Made by a program: the position numbers and the translations under genes. A stretch of 64,000 nucleotides of DNA from JADJOY01 sp046331705 [NCBI: bacterium] (GTDB taxonomy: Bacteria > JADJOY01): assembly GCA_046331705.1 (NCBI GenBank), contig JAXLQJ010000019.1, positions 49,304 through 113,303 of the forward strand. The letters run 5' to 3'. Below are positions 9,186-17,770 of this stretch, one piece after another. Numbering within the stretch: position 1 is the stretch's first letter; each line of letters starts with the position of its first letter. Below the pieces are notes generated by a model. That model was given only the letters and a program-made list of their open reading frames with translations. It did no database searches and was not told where the DNA came from.

Positions 9186-9689
9186 TCACAGCTCGCGCAC
9201 GAACCAGCGGTCGCAACCGGAGTGGCCCGTGCAACCCATCGGCGACGCCACCCGCGCGAAGCCCGCCTGCTGGTAGAGGTGCTGGGCCGCGTCCATGCCC
9301 GTCAGCGTCTCGAGATAGCAGCGCCGGTAGCCGAGGCGTCGCGCCTCGTCGAGGCAGCGTGCGAGCAACGCGCGGCCGGCGCCCGATCCGCGGCCGTGGG
9401 CGAGCAGGTACATCTTGCGTAGCTCGCAGGTATCGCTCGGGCCGCCCTCCAGCGGAGCCACGCCTGCGCCGCCAACGACCTCGCCGCTCGCGAGCTCGAC
9501 CACCACGTAGCTGGCGCCCGCCCGCGCGTAGCACCGCGCCATCGAGTCCACCTCGCGATCGTGGATCGCGAAGCCGTCGCCGCCCGCTCCGAATTCCGGC
9601 ATGACCGTTCGGATCACCCGCGCGATGGCCACCTCGTCACGAAGCTCGATGGGGCGCAAACGAAACGGCGCGGCGCTCGGCGCAGTCAT
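9186..9689 (-). CDS. GNAT family N-acetyltransferase
   Basis: 167 residues from the ATG at 9689; an ATG at 9704 and a GTG at 9728 are alternatives, but the fold begins at FRLRPIELRDE and none has a convincing ribosome-binding site. The acetyl-CoA pyrophosphate loop is visible as RGSGAGRALL, preceded by the beta-4 strand ELRKMYLL and followed by RRCYLETLTGMDAAQHLYQQAGF. This is the usual GNAT order. The acceptor substrate is unknown. It is transcribed divergently from the quinone oxidoreductase at 9821. Confidence 0.8.
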   Translation of the reverse strand: MTAPSAAPFRLRPIELRDEVAIARVIRTVMPEFGAGGDGFAIHDREVDSMARCYARAGASYVVVELASGEVVGGAGVAPLEGGPSDTCELRKMYLLAHGRGSGAGRALLARCLDEARRLGYRRCYLETLTGMDAAQHLYQQAGFARVASPMGCTGHSGCDRWFVREL

Positions 9690-9820
9690 GGCGCCGCGGA
9701 GCATAGTCGAGCGTCGGACCCGCTTCACTCCTCGCGGAGCCGCTCGCGCGGATTCCCGGCGCGAGCCATCCCACCGCGCTGCCGCTATGTTTTCCGCGCA
9801 TCCGAGCGAACGAGGGATCC

Positions 9821-10855
9821 ATGACGGTCAAGTCGGTCTTTCTGGTGAAGTACGGCGCGGCGTCCCAGGCGTTCGAGGTCCGTGACTCGAGCACCAAGCC
9901 GGAACCTGGGCCGGGACAGCTGCGGGTGGCCGTCGAGGCGTTCGGGCTCAACTACGCCGACGTGATGGCGCGCAAGGGGCTCTACCAGGATGCGCCGCCG
10001 ATCCCCGCGGTGCTCGGCTACGAGGTGGTGGGGCGGGTGGAGGCGCTCGGTGCAGGCGTCGACGGGCCGAAGCCCGGCACCCGCGTCGCCGCGCTGACCC
10101 GCTTCGGCGGCTACGCGACCCACGCCATCACCGATGCGCGCGCCGTCGCGGCGATCCCGGACGACATGGACGTGGGCATCGCCGCGGCGATCCCCACGCA
10201 GGGTGCCACGGCTTGGTTCTGCGCCGAGGAGATGGTGCGGCTTCACGCCGGTGATCACGTGCTGGTGCAAGCCGCCGCCGGCGGCGTCGGGACGCTCTTG
10301 GTGCAGCTCGCCAAGCGGCACGGTTGCGTCGTGTACGGCACGGCGGGCTCGGAGGAGAAGCTCGACTATCTGAAGAAGCTCGGTGTGGACGTACCCATCA
10401 ACTACCGCACCACCGACTTCGCGGAAGTGATCGAGCGCAAGCGCGGCGACGAAGGGATCGACGTGGTCTTCGATTCGCTGGGCGGCGCCGCCATCCGCAA
10501 GGGCTTGAAGCTGGTGCGCGCCGGCGGCCGCGTGGTGGCGTTCGGCGCCGCCGAGCACGAGGCCGGCAGTCTGCAGGTGCTGCGCAGCCTCAAGTTCCTG
10601 GCGTCGTTCGGGTTTCCGCACCCGGTGTTGCTGATGATGGCCTCGAAGTCGTTCCTGGCGGTGAACATGCTGCGCGTCGCGGATCAGCGGCCGCTGATCG
10701 TGAAGCGGTGCCTGGAAAACGTGATCGACTTGGTGTTGCGCGGTGAGCTCACGCCTCACGTGGGTGGGCGTTTCACCGTGGACCGCATCGCCGACGCTCA
10801 CGCCTTCCTCGAGAATCGCGGCTCGATGGGAAAGATCGTGGTCAGCTGGGCTTGA
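9821..10855 (+). CDS. Zinc-independent MDR quinone oxidoreductase (QOR/VAT1-like)
   Basis: 344 residues; a GAGGGA site lies 6-11 bp before the ATG. N-terminal GroES-like domain (GLNYADVMARKGLYQDAP) and Rossmann domain with the NADPH motif AAAGGVG are typical of zeta-crystallin-type quinone reductases. The catalytic and structural zinc cysteines of alcohol dehydrogenases are absent. It probably reduces quinones or enones with NADPH in the cytosol. It is followed 31 bp later by an alpha/beta hydrolase gene, with which it may form an operon. Confidence 0.85.
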   Translation: MTVKSVFLVKYGAASQAFEVRDSSTKPEPGPGQLRVAVEAFGLNYADVMARKGLYQDAPPIPAVLGYEVVGRVEALGAGVDGPKPGTRVAALTRFGGYATHAITDARAVAAIPDDMDVGIAAAIPTQGATAWFCAEEMVRLHAGDHVLVQAAAGGVGTLLVQLAKRHGCVVYGTAGSEEKLDYLKKLGVDVPINYRTTDFAEVIERKRGDEGIDVVFDSLGGAAIRKGLKLVRAGGRVVAFGAAEHEAGSLQVLRSLKFLASFGFPHPVLLMMASKSFLAVNMLRVADQRPLIVKRCLENVIDLVLRGELTPHVGGRFTVDRIADAHAFLENRGSMGKIVVSWA

Positions 10856-10886
10856 GACTGGCCCCGGCGGTGACACGCTGCACCCC

Positions 10887-11930
10887 ATGAACGTCCACGT
10901 TCTCGTCGACCAGGCGATCGGAGCCAGCACCCGCTGGCTCCAGCGCAAGCTGCCGCCCAAGGACGACACCACTCACCTGCTCGACCAATACCGCGGGCAA
11001 TCCCTCGCGACGCTCTTCCCGCCGCCGCCCGCGCGGCCCTACGTCGAGACGCGCGACGCGCCGGCGGTCGGGCCGCTCCGGGCGCGCCGATTTCGCATCG
11101 CCAGCGCGCACCAGCCGCTCGCCGAGCCGCTGCGCCGGATCTACGACCGCGAGCAGGAGCCGCTGCACTTCTTCCACGGCCGCGAGCTCGAGCTCGCCAC
11201 CCGCGCCAGCCGCCGCGCGGTCGTCTACATCCACGGCTGGATGGAATCCACCGATCTCGCCACCGAGGCGTTGCTGGCGCCGGTGGTGGCGTGGAAGCTC
11301 GATGCCGATTTCTTCCATTTCCAGCTGCCGCACCATTGGCGCCGCCAGGTGGCGGGTTCCAAGTACAACGGCGCGGGCTTCTGCAGCGCCGATCTCGCTC
11401 AGACCTGCGAAGCCTTCCGCCAGGCCGTCCTGGATGCGCGCACCTTGCTCACCTGGGTGCGCTCGCTCGGTCGCTACGACGAGATCGGACTCATGGGCAT
11501 CAGCTTGGGCGGGCTGCTGACCCAGATCGTCGCGTGCCTCGATCCGGATCTACCGTGGGCCGTGCCGTGCGAGGCGCACCTCGATTTCCAGGACTTGGTC
11601 AGCCACGCCCCGATCCTCACCGAGATCCGTGACGAGCTGGCGGCGTTCGGCGTCGGGCCGGCCGACCTCGAGGACTTCGTGCGGGCGCTGGGCTTCGATC
11701 GCCTCGAGCCCGCCATCGATCGCTCTCGCCTGCTCTTCGTGGCGGCGCTCGACGATCAGTTCATGCGGCCCGAGGCGATGGCGCGTGCGCTGGCGCGCTG
11801 GCCGGGGGTCGCGACGCTGTGGATCCCGGGCGGCCACATCACGGCGCTCTTCCGGTTGCCGCGCGTGCTCGACGACGTGCGGCGATTCATCGATGCGCAA
11901 CCGCGCCCCGCGCGAGCGAGCCAAGCGTGA
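10887..11930 (+). CDS. Alpha/beta hydrolase
   Basis: 347 residues. VVYIHGWMES forms the oxyanion-hole strand, GISLGG is the nucleophile elbow (Ser in GxSxG), and GGHITALF near the C-terminus supplies a plausible catalytic His, with an Asp in LDDQFM. No signal peptide, so cytosolic. The ATG at 10887 lies in a gap of 31 bp after the oxidoreductase; the stop overlaps the GTG start of the RNase HI gene (GTGA), which implies translational coupling. The substrate is unknown. Confidence 0.75.
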   Translation: MNVHVLVDQAIGASTRWLQRKLPPKDDTTHLLDQYRGQSLATLFPPPPARPYVETRDAPAVGPLRARRFRIASAHQPLAEPLRRIYDREQEPLHFFHGRELELATRASRRAVVYIHGWMESTDLATEALLAPVVAWKLDADFFHFQLPHHWRRQVAGSKYNGAGFCSADLAQTCEAFRQAVLDARTLLTWVRSLGRYDEIGLMGISLGGLLTQIVACLDPDLPWAVPCEAHLDFQDLVSHAPILTEIRDELAAFGVGPADLEDFVRALGFDRLEPAIDRSRLLFVAALDDQFMRPEAMARALARWPGVATLWIPGGHITALFRLPRVLDDVRRFIDAQPRPARASQA

Positions 11931-12421
11931 AGCCCGACGTGATCGCCTACACCGACGGCGGGTGCCGCGGGAATCCGGGTCCCGGTGCCTGGGCCTTCTT
12001 GCTCATCGACGCCGCTTCCGGCGCCGCGCTCGAGCGCACCGGCGGCGAGCGCCACACCACCAACAACCGGATGGAGCTGCTCGCCGTCATCGAAGCGCTC
12101 AAGGCGCTCAAGCGCACCAAGCAGCGCGTTCGCCTGTTGAGCGACAGCCAGTACGTCATCAACTCCGCCACCAAGTGGATGGCCGGCTGGAAGGCCAAGG
12201 GCTGGAAGCGCAAGGAAGGCGAGCTCAAGAACGTGGACCTGCTCAAGGAGCTCGACAACCTCATCGCACACCACGACATCGAGTGGCAGTGGGTGCGCGG
12301 CCACGACGGCGAGCCCGGCAACGAGCGGGTGGATGCGCTCACCAACCACGGCATGGATCGGATCGCGCGAGGCGAGAGCGCCGCCTGGGAAAACCGCACC
12401 TCGTGGCCGGCGGGCCGCTGA
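11927..12421 (+). CDS. rnhA: Ribonuclease HI
   Basis: 164 residues from a GTG that overlaps the preceding stop. The N-terminal YTDGGCRGNPGPG holds the first catalytic Asp (residue 10), NNRMELLAVIEAL the Glu, LLSDSQYV the second Asp, and GNERVDALTN the last Asp, so the full DEDD active site is present. It removes RNA from RNA-DNA hybrids. The basic handle region (AGWKAKGWKRKEGELKN) matches long bacterial type HI enzymes. Length and motif order are normal. Confidence 0.95.
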   Translation: MKPDVIAYTDGGCRGNPGPGAWAFLLIDAASGAALERTGGERHTTNNRMELLAVIEALKALKRTKQRVRLLSDSQYVINSATKWMAGWKAKGWKRKEGELKNVDLLKELDNLIAHHDIEWQWVRGHDGEPGNERVDALTNHGMDRIARGESAAWENRTSWPAGR

Positions 12422-12507
12422 CGGAGGCGGTTGACGGCACGCTCGCGGATGGGTCACAACCTCGACCGAAACCGCATGCAGCGAGAGCCGAGAGGGCGGA
12501 GGCGCAC

Positions 12508-13059
12508 GTGTTGAACCGGGAAGATTGCATCCTCTACAGCGGGGCCGCGAACGGCGCCGAGGCGTACTTCGGGACCGTCGCCGAGCAGTTCGGGATCCAG
12601 GAGGTGAACTTCACCTTCGAGGGGCACAACGACGCGCGCTCGCGCGGCATGCGCGTGCTCACCACCGAGGAGCTCAAGCGCGGTGACGTGAGCCTGGCCT
12701 ACGTCGCCAAGATGATGAACCGCGAGTACTCGCCGGCGCCGCTCATGAAGAAGGTGCTGCAGTGCATCTGGCACCAGGTGAACGAGGGCCAAGAGATCTA
12801 CGTGGTGGGCAAGATCCTCGACGACGGCCACGTGAAGGGCGGCACGGGCTGGGGCGCCGAGTTCGCCAAGCTCTGCAACAAGCCGCTCTTCGTCTTCGAT
12901 CAGGGGCGCGACGCGTGGTTCCAATGGGAAGACATGCGCTTCAAGCCCGTGCAGAACCCCGTGATCGCGCATCCTCACTTCACGGGTACCGGCACGCGCT
13001 TCCTGGAGGCGAACGGGAAGGCGGCGATCGAGGGCCTCTACGCGCGCTCGTTCAAGTGA
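12508..13059 (+). CDS. SLOG-family (YpsA-like) predicted nucleotide-binding protein
   Basis: 183 residues from a GTG at 12508 with a GAGGGCGGAGG site at 12492-12502. The N-terminal YSGAANGAEAYFG resembles the glycine-rich ligand loop of SLOG/LOG-like Rossmann-type proteins. It continues with LQCIWHQVNEGQEIYVVG, then GGTGWGAEFAKLCNKPLFVF and FTGTGTRFLEANG, all typical of the SLOG branch that binds nucleotide-derived ligands. Related domains occur in phages and conflict systems as well as chromosomes, but no effector partner is seen here. Biochemical function is unknown. Confidence 0.65.
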   Translation: MLNREDCILYSGAANGAEAYFGTVAEQFGIQEVNFTFEGHNDARSRGMRVLTTEELKRGDVSLAYVAKMMNREYSPAPLMKKVLQCIWHQVNEGQEIYVVGKILDDGHVKGGTGWGAEFAKLCNKPLFVFDQGRDAWFQWEDMRFKPVQNPVIAHPHFTGTGTRFLEANGKAAIEGLYARSFK

Positions 13060-13136
13060 CGTCGCGGCCGGTGCCGTGAGCGCGGCCGCGGGGATTCGCG
13101 CCTGCTCGAACCGCCTGGGTTGACGGACGGGTCGCC

Positions 13137-13832
13137 ATGCTCGACCTCTACTACTGGCCGACGCCCAACGGCTGGAAGGTCTCCATCGCCCTCGAGGAAA
13201 TGGAGCTTCCTTATCGGGTGATCCCGGTCGACATCGGGCGCGCCGAGCAGTTCGCGCCCGAGTTCCTGCGCCTGAGCCCCAACAATCGCATCCCGGCGCT
13301 CGTCGACCCCGAGCCGCTCGGCGGCGGAGCGCCGCTCTCGCTCTTCGAGTCGGGGGCGATCTTGCTCTACCTGGGCGAGAAGAGCGGGCGCTTCCTGCCC
13401 TCGGCTCCCCGCGAGCGCTACGCGGTCGTGCAATGGGTGATGTGGCAGATGGCGAATCTGGGGCCAGCCGCGGGCCAGGCGAACCATTTCCGTCACTACG
13501 CGCCGCGCGCCGACTCCTACGCCGAGGAACGCCACACCTGGGAGCTCGCGCGCCTCTACGACGTTCTCGAGCGTCGCCTCGGCGAGTGCCCGTTCGTGGG
13601 CGGTGAGCTGTCGGTCGCGGACATGGCGATCTTCCCGTGGATCCTGAGCTACAAGCGCTACGGCATGAGCCTCGACGAGCGACCGAGCCTGCGGCGCTGG
13701 TACGAGACGATGAAGGCGCGTCCGGCGGTGCGGCGCGGCATCGACGTGGCGAAAGAGCTACGCAACTCGATCCCGGACCCCGAAGCGCTCGCGAAGATGT
13801 TTGGTCCTGCGTTCGCGCGACTTCAGCCGTGA
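13137..13832 (+). CDS. Glutathione S-transferase, YfcG/nu-class-like disulfide-bond oxidoreductase
   Basis: 231 residues, very like E. coli YfcG: N-terminal LYYWPTPNGWKVSIALEE, the conserved SPNNRIPALVD cis-Pro loop and the glutathione-binding LFESGAILLYLGEKSG. Nu-class GSTs use Thr/Asn residues in the TPNG region rather than a catalytic Cys or Ser and show thiol-disulfide reductase activity. The C-terminal helical domain is complete. Cytosolic; likely redox homeostasis. Confidence 0.85.
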   Translation: MLDLYYWPTPNGWKVSIALEEMELPYRVIPVDIGRAEQFAPEFLRLSPNNRIPALVDPEPLGGGAPLSLFESGAILLYLGEKSGRFLPSAPRERYAVVQWVMWQMANLGPAAGQANHFRHYAPRADSYAEERHTWELARLYDVLERRLGECPFVGGELSVADMAIFPWILSYKRYGMSLDERPSLRRWYETMKARPAVRRGIDVAKELRNSIPDPEALAKMFGPAFARLQP

Positions 13833-14154
13833 GGTCCAGGCATCCGCATGTCCACCGAGGGTTGGCGGCGCTGCTCCACCTCCGCGCGCTCCGTCGGCGC
13901 GGCGTCGCGATGCGCAGGGTGCGCGCGCTTCGGGCGCACACCGCTCGACGGGGTCACGGTCCGCCATGTTCCGGCACCCGCGGCGGCGGTTTCCCACGGC
14001 GGCTTCCGCGCGCGACGGCAGAGCGCGAGCCGACCTCGGCGGCTTGGGCGAGGGTGCCCGGTACCAGACACGCTGCTCCGATGGTGACCGGCGCAAGCGC
14101 GCGTACCGTCGATCCTCGTCCCCGCGCGCGCCTGCGCTCGCTCGGGGACGAGGG
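13833..14154. other. 322 bp between GST and methyltransferase genes
   Basis: No convincing gene, RNA or terminator. The sequence is GC-rich with open frames in several phases but without ribosome-binding sites or recognisable protein similarity. It must hold the promoter of the methyltransferase gene; no clear promoter boxes are seen. Confidence 0.4.
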
Positions 14155-14943
14155 ATGACCGCGGTTGCCGTACGCCAGCAGCAGTCCGAGGGCTTGGTTC
14201 GAGTCTGGCGGCGGGTGCTCGCCGCGCTCGGCGCGCCGCTCGAGCCAGGCGTGCGGGTGCTCGACTTCGGGTGCGGACGCGGCGAGCTGGTGGTGGTGCT
14301 CCGCAACCTCGGTATCGAAGCGGACGGTGTCGATCTGCTCGACGATTTCGCGGCGATTCGCGACGCCGTGCCCTCGGCCCCACGGCCCGTGGAGCTGGCC
14401 GCCTGCGTCCACGCGCTCGACCCGAGCGCACCGACGCTGCCGTACCCGGACGGGAGCTTCGACTTGGTGCTGAGCAACCAGGTTTTCGAGCACGTCGCCG
14501 ACTATCCGGCTGCGATCGGAGAGATCTTCCGGGTGCTCAAGCCCGGGGGGGCCTGCTTTCTCGTGCTTCCCGCCCGCTGGCGTCTGATCGAGGCGCACAC
14601 CTTCGTGCCCCTCGCGGGCGTGCTGCGCGCCCGATGGTACCTGCGCCTGTGGGCCATCCTCGGCGTGCGCAACGAGTTCCAGCGCGGCCTGACGCGTGCG
14701 CAGATCGCGGATGCGAACGAACGCTTCCTCGCGAGCCAGACCAACTACCTGTCGCGGCGCCAGATCGAGGGCCTATTCCGCGAGCGTTTCCAGCAGGTCT
14801 CGTTCGTCGAAGCCGCGTTGATTCGACACGGGGATCGTCCGCTCTATCGACTCGTCACCAGGCTTTCGCTGGCACCGCTCGCGGGTTGGCTGATTCGCTC
14901 GATCTGGTTCCGAGCCCTGTTCGTGCGCCGGGGATGCGTCTGA
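14155..14943 (+). CDS. Class I SAM-dependent methyltransferase
   Basis: 262 residues; GAGGG lies just before the ATG at 14155. Motif I is VRVLDFGCGRGEL, followed by an acidic residue after beta-2 (GIEADGVDLL), motif II FDLVLSNQVFEHV and motif III RVLKPGGACFLVLP. This is the type-11-like methyltransferase fold. The C-terminal half has a hydrophobic, Arg/Trp-rich region that could associate with the membrane or bind a large substrate. The substrate is unknown. Confidence 0.8.
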   Translation: MTAVAVRQQQSEGLVRVWRRVLAALGAPLEPGVRVLDFGCGRGELVVVLRNLGIEADGVDLLDDFAAIRDAVPSAPRPVELAACVHALDPSAPTLPYPDGSFDLVLSNQVFEHVADYPAAIGEIFRVLKPGGACFLVLPARWRLIEAHTFVPLAGVLRARWYLRLWAILGVRNEFQRGLTRAQIADANERFLASQTNYLSRRQIEGLFRERFQQVSFVEAALIRHGDRPLYRLVTRLSLAPLAGWLIRSIWFRALFVRRGCV

Positions 14944-14993
14944 GCGCCGCCTGGCGGCTCGGCTGTCGATCCGCGAGCGCAGCCGGCGGTGCT

Positions 14994-15782
14994 TCAGGAA
15001 TTCAAGAGACCCGCGACGGCGCGGGCCACGAAGCGCGGGGAGAAGCGCATTCCCTGGATCGCGAGCTGGTTCGTCCAGCCCGTCACACAGAGCGCGCGGC
15101 CGCGTTGCATGGCGCGCCAGCCGGCGGCGGCCACGCGCTCGGGCTTGGCCACGCCCACGCGGAACAGGATCGAGTGGGCGTTCCCGGCCACCTGGGAGAA
15201 CGCGGTCGCCACCGGCCCGGGACAGAGCGCCGTGGCGGTGACGCCCGTGCCGCGAAGCTCGTGGGCGAGCGCCTCGGTGAAGGAAACCACGAACGCCTTG
15301 CTGGCGTAGTAGACGGCCATCTTCGGGCCGGGGACGAAGCCGGCCGTGGACGCGACGTTGAGGATGCGGCCGCGCCGGCGCTCGACCATGTCGGTGACGA
15401 AGCGGTGGGTGAGGTCGGCGAGCGTGGTGACGTTGACCTGGATCATGTCGAGCTCGCGGTCGCGGTCGTTCGTCCAGTAGCTGCCGTTCGAGCCGAATCC
15501 GGCGCAATTGACGAGCACGTCCACCCGCAGCCCGGCGTCGCGCACCCGTGCCTCGATGCGCGCCGGCGCCCCCCGGTCGGCGAGATCCTCGGCGATCACC
15601 GTGGCGCGCGCGCCGTGACGCGCCGCGAGCTCACGCGCGAGATCGTCGAGCTTGTCGCCGCTGCGCGCGACCAGGATCACGTCGTGACCGTCGCCGGCGG
15701 CTCGGCGCGCCAGCTCGAGTCCGATTCCCATCGACGCGCCGGTGACGAGTGCAGTCGGCTTCGGCGGCGTGGTCTCGTTCAC
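14994..15782 (-). CDS. Short-chain dehydrogenase/reductase
   Basis: 262 residues from a GTG at 15782, with GAGGGA 8-13 bp upstream. The classical SDR features are present: cofactor loop TGASMGIG, the NCAG motif (variant of NNAG), catalytic Ser in VASTAGF, and YYASK (YxxxK). The dimension matches classical SDRs that reduce carbonyls with NAD(P)H. It is convergent with the methyltransferase (50 bp apart) and divergent from the DinB gene (103 bp), which probably share a promoter region. Confidence 0.85.
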   Translation of the reverse strand: MNETTPPKPTALVTGASMGIGLELARRAAGDGHDVILVARSGDKLDDLARELAARHGARATVIAEDLADRGAPARIEARVRDAGLRVDVLVNCAGFGSNGSYWTNDRDRELDMIQVNVTTLADLTHRFVTDMVERRRGRILNVASTAGFVPGPKMAVYYASKAFVVSFTEALAHELRGTGVTATALCPGPVATAFSQVAGNAHSILFRVGVAKPERVAAAGWRAMQRGRALCVTGWTNQLAIQGMRFSPRFVARAVAGLLNS

Positions 15783-15885
15783 GGCGGAATCCCTCGGGTC
15801 TGGTGGTTGCGAGCGGGTAGGCCAAAATGCCCAGTCACGCCCGGGGCGTCGAGTGAGGCGACCCGCGACCGGCGCGGAGGACACC

Positions 15886-16440
15886 ATGAGCTGGCTCGAC
15901 ACGTATCGCGCTTTCGCCCGCTACAACCGCTGGATGAACGAGCGGCTCTACGCGCTCGCCGCCGAGCTGGGCGACGAGGAGCGCAAACGGGACGTGGGAG
16001 CGTTCTTCGGGTCGCTGCACGCAACGCTCGAGCACCTGGTGTTCGCCGATCGCGTGTGGCTGGCGCGCTTCACCGCCGATTCGGCGGAGCCCGTGCCGTT
16101 GGGTCAGGATGGTCGACCGATCGAGGTGAAGGGGTTCGGCCGCAACGCGTTCCCGAGCTTCGAGCGTCTGCGCGCCGAGCGGATCGAGACCGACCAGCGC
16201 ATCGAAGCGTGGATCGAGACCCTCGAAGAGGCGCTCTTGGACCGCGATTTCACCTATCGAAACCTGGCGGGCGAGAGCCAGTCCCACCCGATGTGGTGGG
16301 CCGTGCAGCATTTCTTCAATCACCAGACCCACCATCGCGGGCAGGCGACGACGATCCTGAAACAGCTTGGCCGCGATCCCGGGGTCACGGATTACGTCCA
16401 GTTCCTGCGCCTGGATGCCGCCGGAAAAGCCTGGAGCTGA
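15886..16440 (+). CDS. DinB family protein
   Basis: 184 residues; a GGAGG site is 6-10 bp before the ATG. The four-helix DinB/YfiT-like fold is indicated by LHATLEHLVFADRVWL and the C-terminal FFNHQTHHRGQATTIL; the His of the first and the two His of the second normally bind a divalent metal. Family members are metal-dependent thiol (for example bacillithiol or mycothiol) transferases or of unknown function. No specific role can be assigned. Confidence 0.85.
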   Translation: MSWLDTYRAFARYNRWMNERLYALAAELGDEERKRDVGAFFGSLHATLEHLVFADRVWLARFTADSAEPVPLGQDGRPIEVKGFGRNAFPSFERLRAERIETDQRIEAWIETLEEALLDRDFTYRNLAGESQSHPMWWAVQHFFNHQTHHRGQATTILKQLGRDPGVTDYVQFLRLDAAGKAWS

Positions 16441-16848
16441 GGCCCGCCCGGGGGCGTCGTCGTTGCGCCCGGTCCGCTGCTCGATCCGTCACCTTGGGGT
16501 GACGACCTGCGGAAGACCGCGATGGGGATGCGGTCGAGTCGTGACTGCCGTGCGGTCGCGCGCCGGCACGTGGTCGATCCGTCCCCTCCGTCTCCATCGA
16601 AGACCATGCACGGATTCTCGTCCCGTGCTACCAGTGGAAGCGCGTGGAGTGCGCTTCTCGCGGGCCGTTGCGTCCGCCTGGCACGCTGCTTGAGTGGTGT
16701 TCGCGAGACGCAGCGGCGGCCGCCTCCAGGCGGGCCGGAGAGCGGCGTCGACGAATGGCCACCGGTCGGTGATCGGTAGGCGAGGTAGCTGAACGCGATC
16801 CCTAGCCACGAGTCGACACTGCGTCGTCTCGGAAGAGGAGGATGGTTC
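16441..16848. other. 408 bp upstream of monoheme cytochrome gene
   Basis: No gene recognised. At 16678-16694 CTGGCACGCTGCTTGAG matches the sigma-54 -24 element perfectly but has GA instead of GC at -12, so it is only a weak promoter candidate, 154 bp before the cytochrome start. A GGAAGAGGAGGA ribosome-binding site follows at about 16831-16842. Confidence 0.4.
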
Positions 16849-17175
16849 ATGCGGCTGCTCGAAAAGGTGGGTCTTGCGATGGTTGTGCTCGCCCTGGCGG
16901 TTCCGACCCTGGCGCGCGCGGATGCCGCGGCCGGGAAGGCGATCTACGACAAGAAATGCGCGAACTGCCACGGCGCGGATGGAAAAGGCGATGCCAAGAT
17001 GGAGGCGAAGCTGAAGGCGAAGACGACGCTCGCCGAGATCGGCGGGAAGAGTGACGCCGACATGATGAAGCTGCTCCAGGAAGGCAAGAAGCCGATGCCC
17101 GGCTACGCCAAGAGCCTGAGCCAGGCCGAGCTGGACGACGTCTGGGCGTACACCAAGAGCCTGATCGGGAAGTGA
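16849..17175 (+). CDS. Small monoheme class I cytochrome c
   Basis: 108 residues with a Sec signal peptide cleaved near ARA|DAAAG. The single heme site is CANCH (mature N-terminal region), and GKKPMPGYAKSL supplies the likely Met axial ligand. Two close paralogues sit at 35932 and 36423, sharing GKAxYxKKCxNCHG and KLLxEGKKPMP. These proteins are periplasmic soluble electron carriers. It opens the cytochrome island and stands alone, with 595 bp before the next gene. Confidence 0.9.
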   Translation: MRLLEKVGLAMVVLALAVPTLARADAAAGKAIYDKKCANCHGADGKGDAKMEAKLKAKTTLAEIGGKSDADMMKLLQEGKKPMPGYAKSLSQAELDDVWAYTKSLIGK

Positions 17176-17770
17176 GCCGCTGTGCTTGCCGGCCCGGGTC
17201 GGTCCCCCCAGGGATCGGCTCGGGCCGTTGCATTCGTGGCGCACGGGCCTGGCTGGCTCGCGCGTCGCCATGCGCTTTTGCCCGCTCCACGGACACGCGC
17301 TGGGGCTGGCCCGTCGCAGGCAACGAGCGGCAACCCCCGCGCGCGCCGCTTTCGGAATCGGCCCGGCTTGCGGAGTATCGGGCTCGTCGCTCGCGCGGCG
17401 GCGGTGAGATCCGCATGCCGGCGCGGGGTTACGAGCCCCAAACCCCAGATGCTTCGCGTTACCCGAGTGAAACGGCAACTTCTTCCACGCGCACCGATCC
17501 TACCCGCAGGTGTATACAGAGACGGCGTCGAAGCACGAGTTTTATGCGAGATCGCGGGCGATCTTCGGAAGGCACGCCGATTGCGGTACGCCCCGACGTC
17601 GAAGGGAGAGCGGTTCCAACGATCAGCCCGCGACCTCTCGCAGCGCACGCGCTGTCATCCTCGGAGACCAAGCCCCGAGCGGGCCGTCGTCTCGCGAGCG
17701 TCGGACGCGAAGCCCGTGTCGAGACGAGTCGGTCGAGCGAGCAAATAGCAGGACCAGGGAGGTTCCAACC
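17176..17770. other. 595 bp leader upstream of the octaheme PKD cytochrome
   Basis: No supported gene. An imperfect GC-rich inverted repeat (CGGCCCG at 17190 with CGGGCCG at 17221) right after the monoheme gene may act as its terminator. The rest is less G-rich near 17460-17520 but shows no clear promoter boxes. An AGGGAGG ribosome-binding site lies at 17756-17762, serving the ATG at 17771. The length suggests a long untranslated leader or a complex promoter. Confidence 0.35.

Noticed and set aside
16678-16694. Sigma-54-like CTGGCACGCTGCTTGAG upstream of the first monoheme gene
   Set aside because: Perfect -24 part, but the essential GC at -12 is GA and it is 154 bp from the start; kept only as a note in the intergenic entry.
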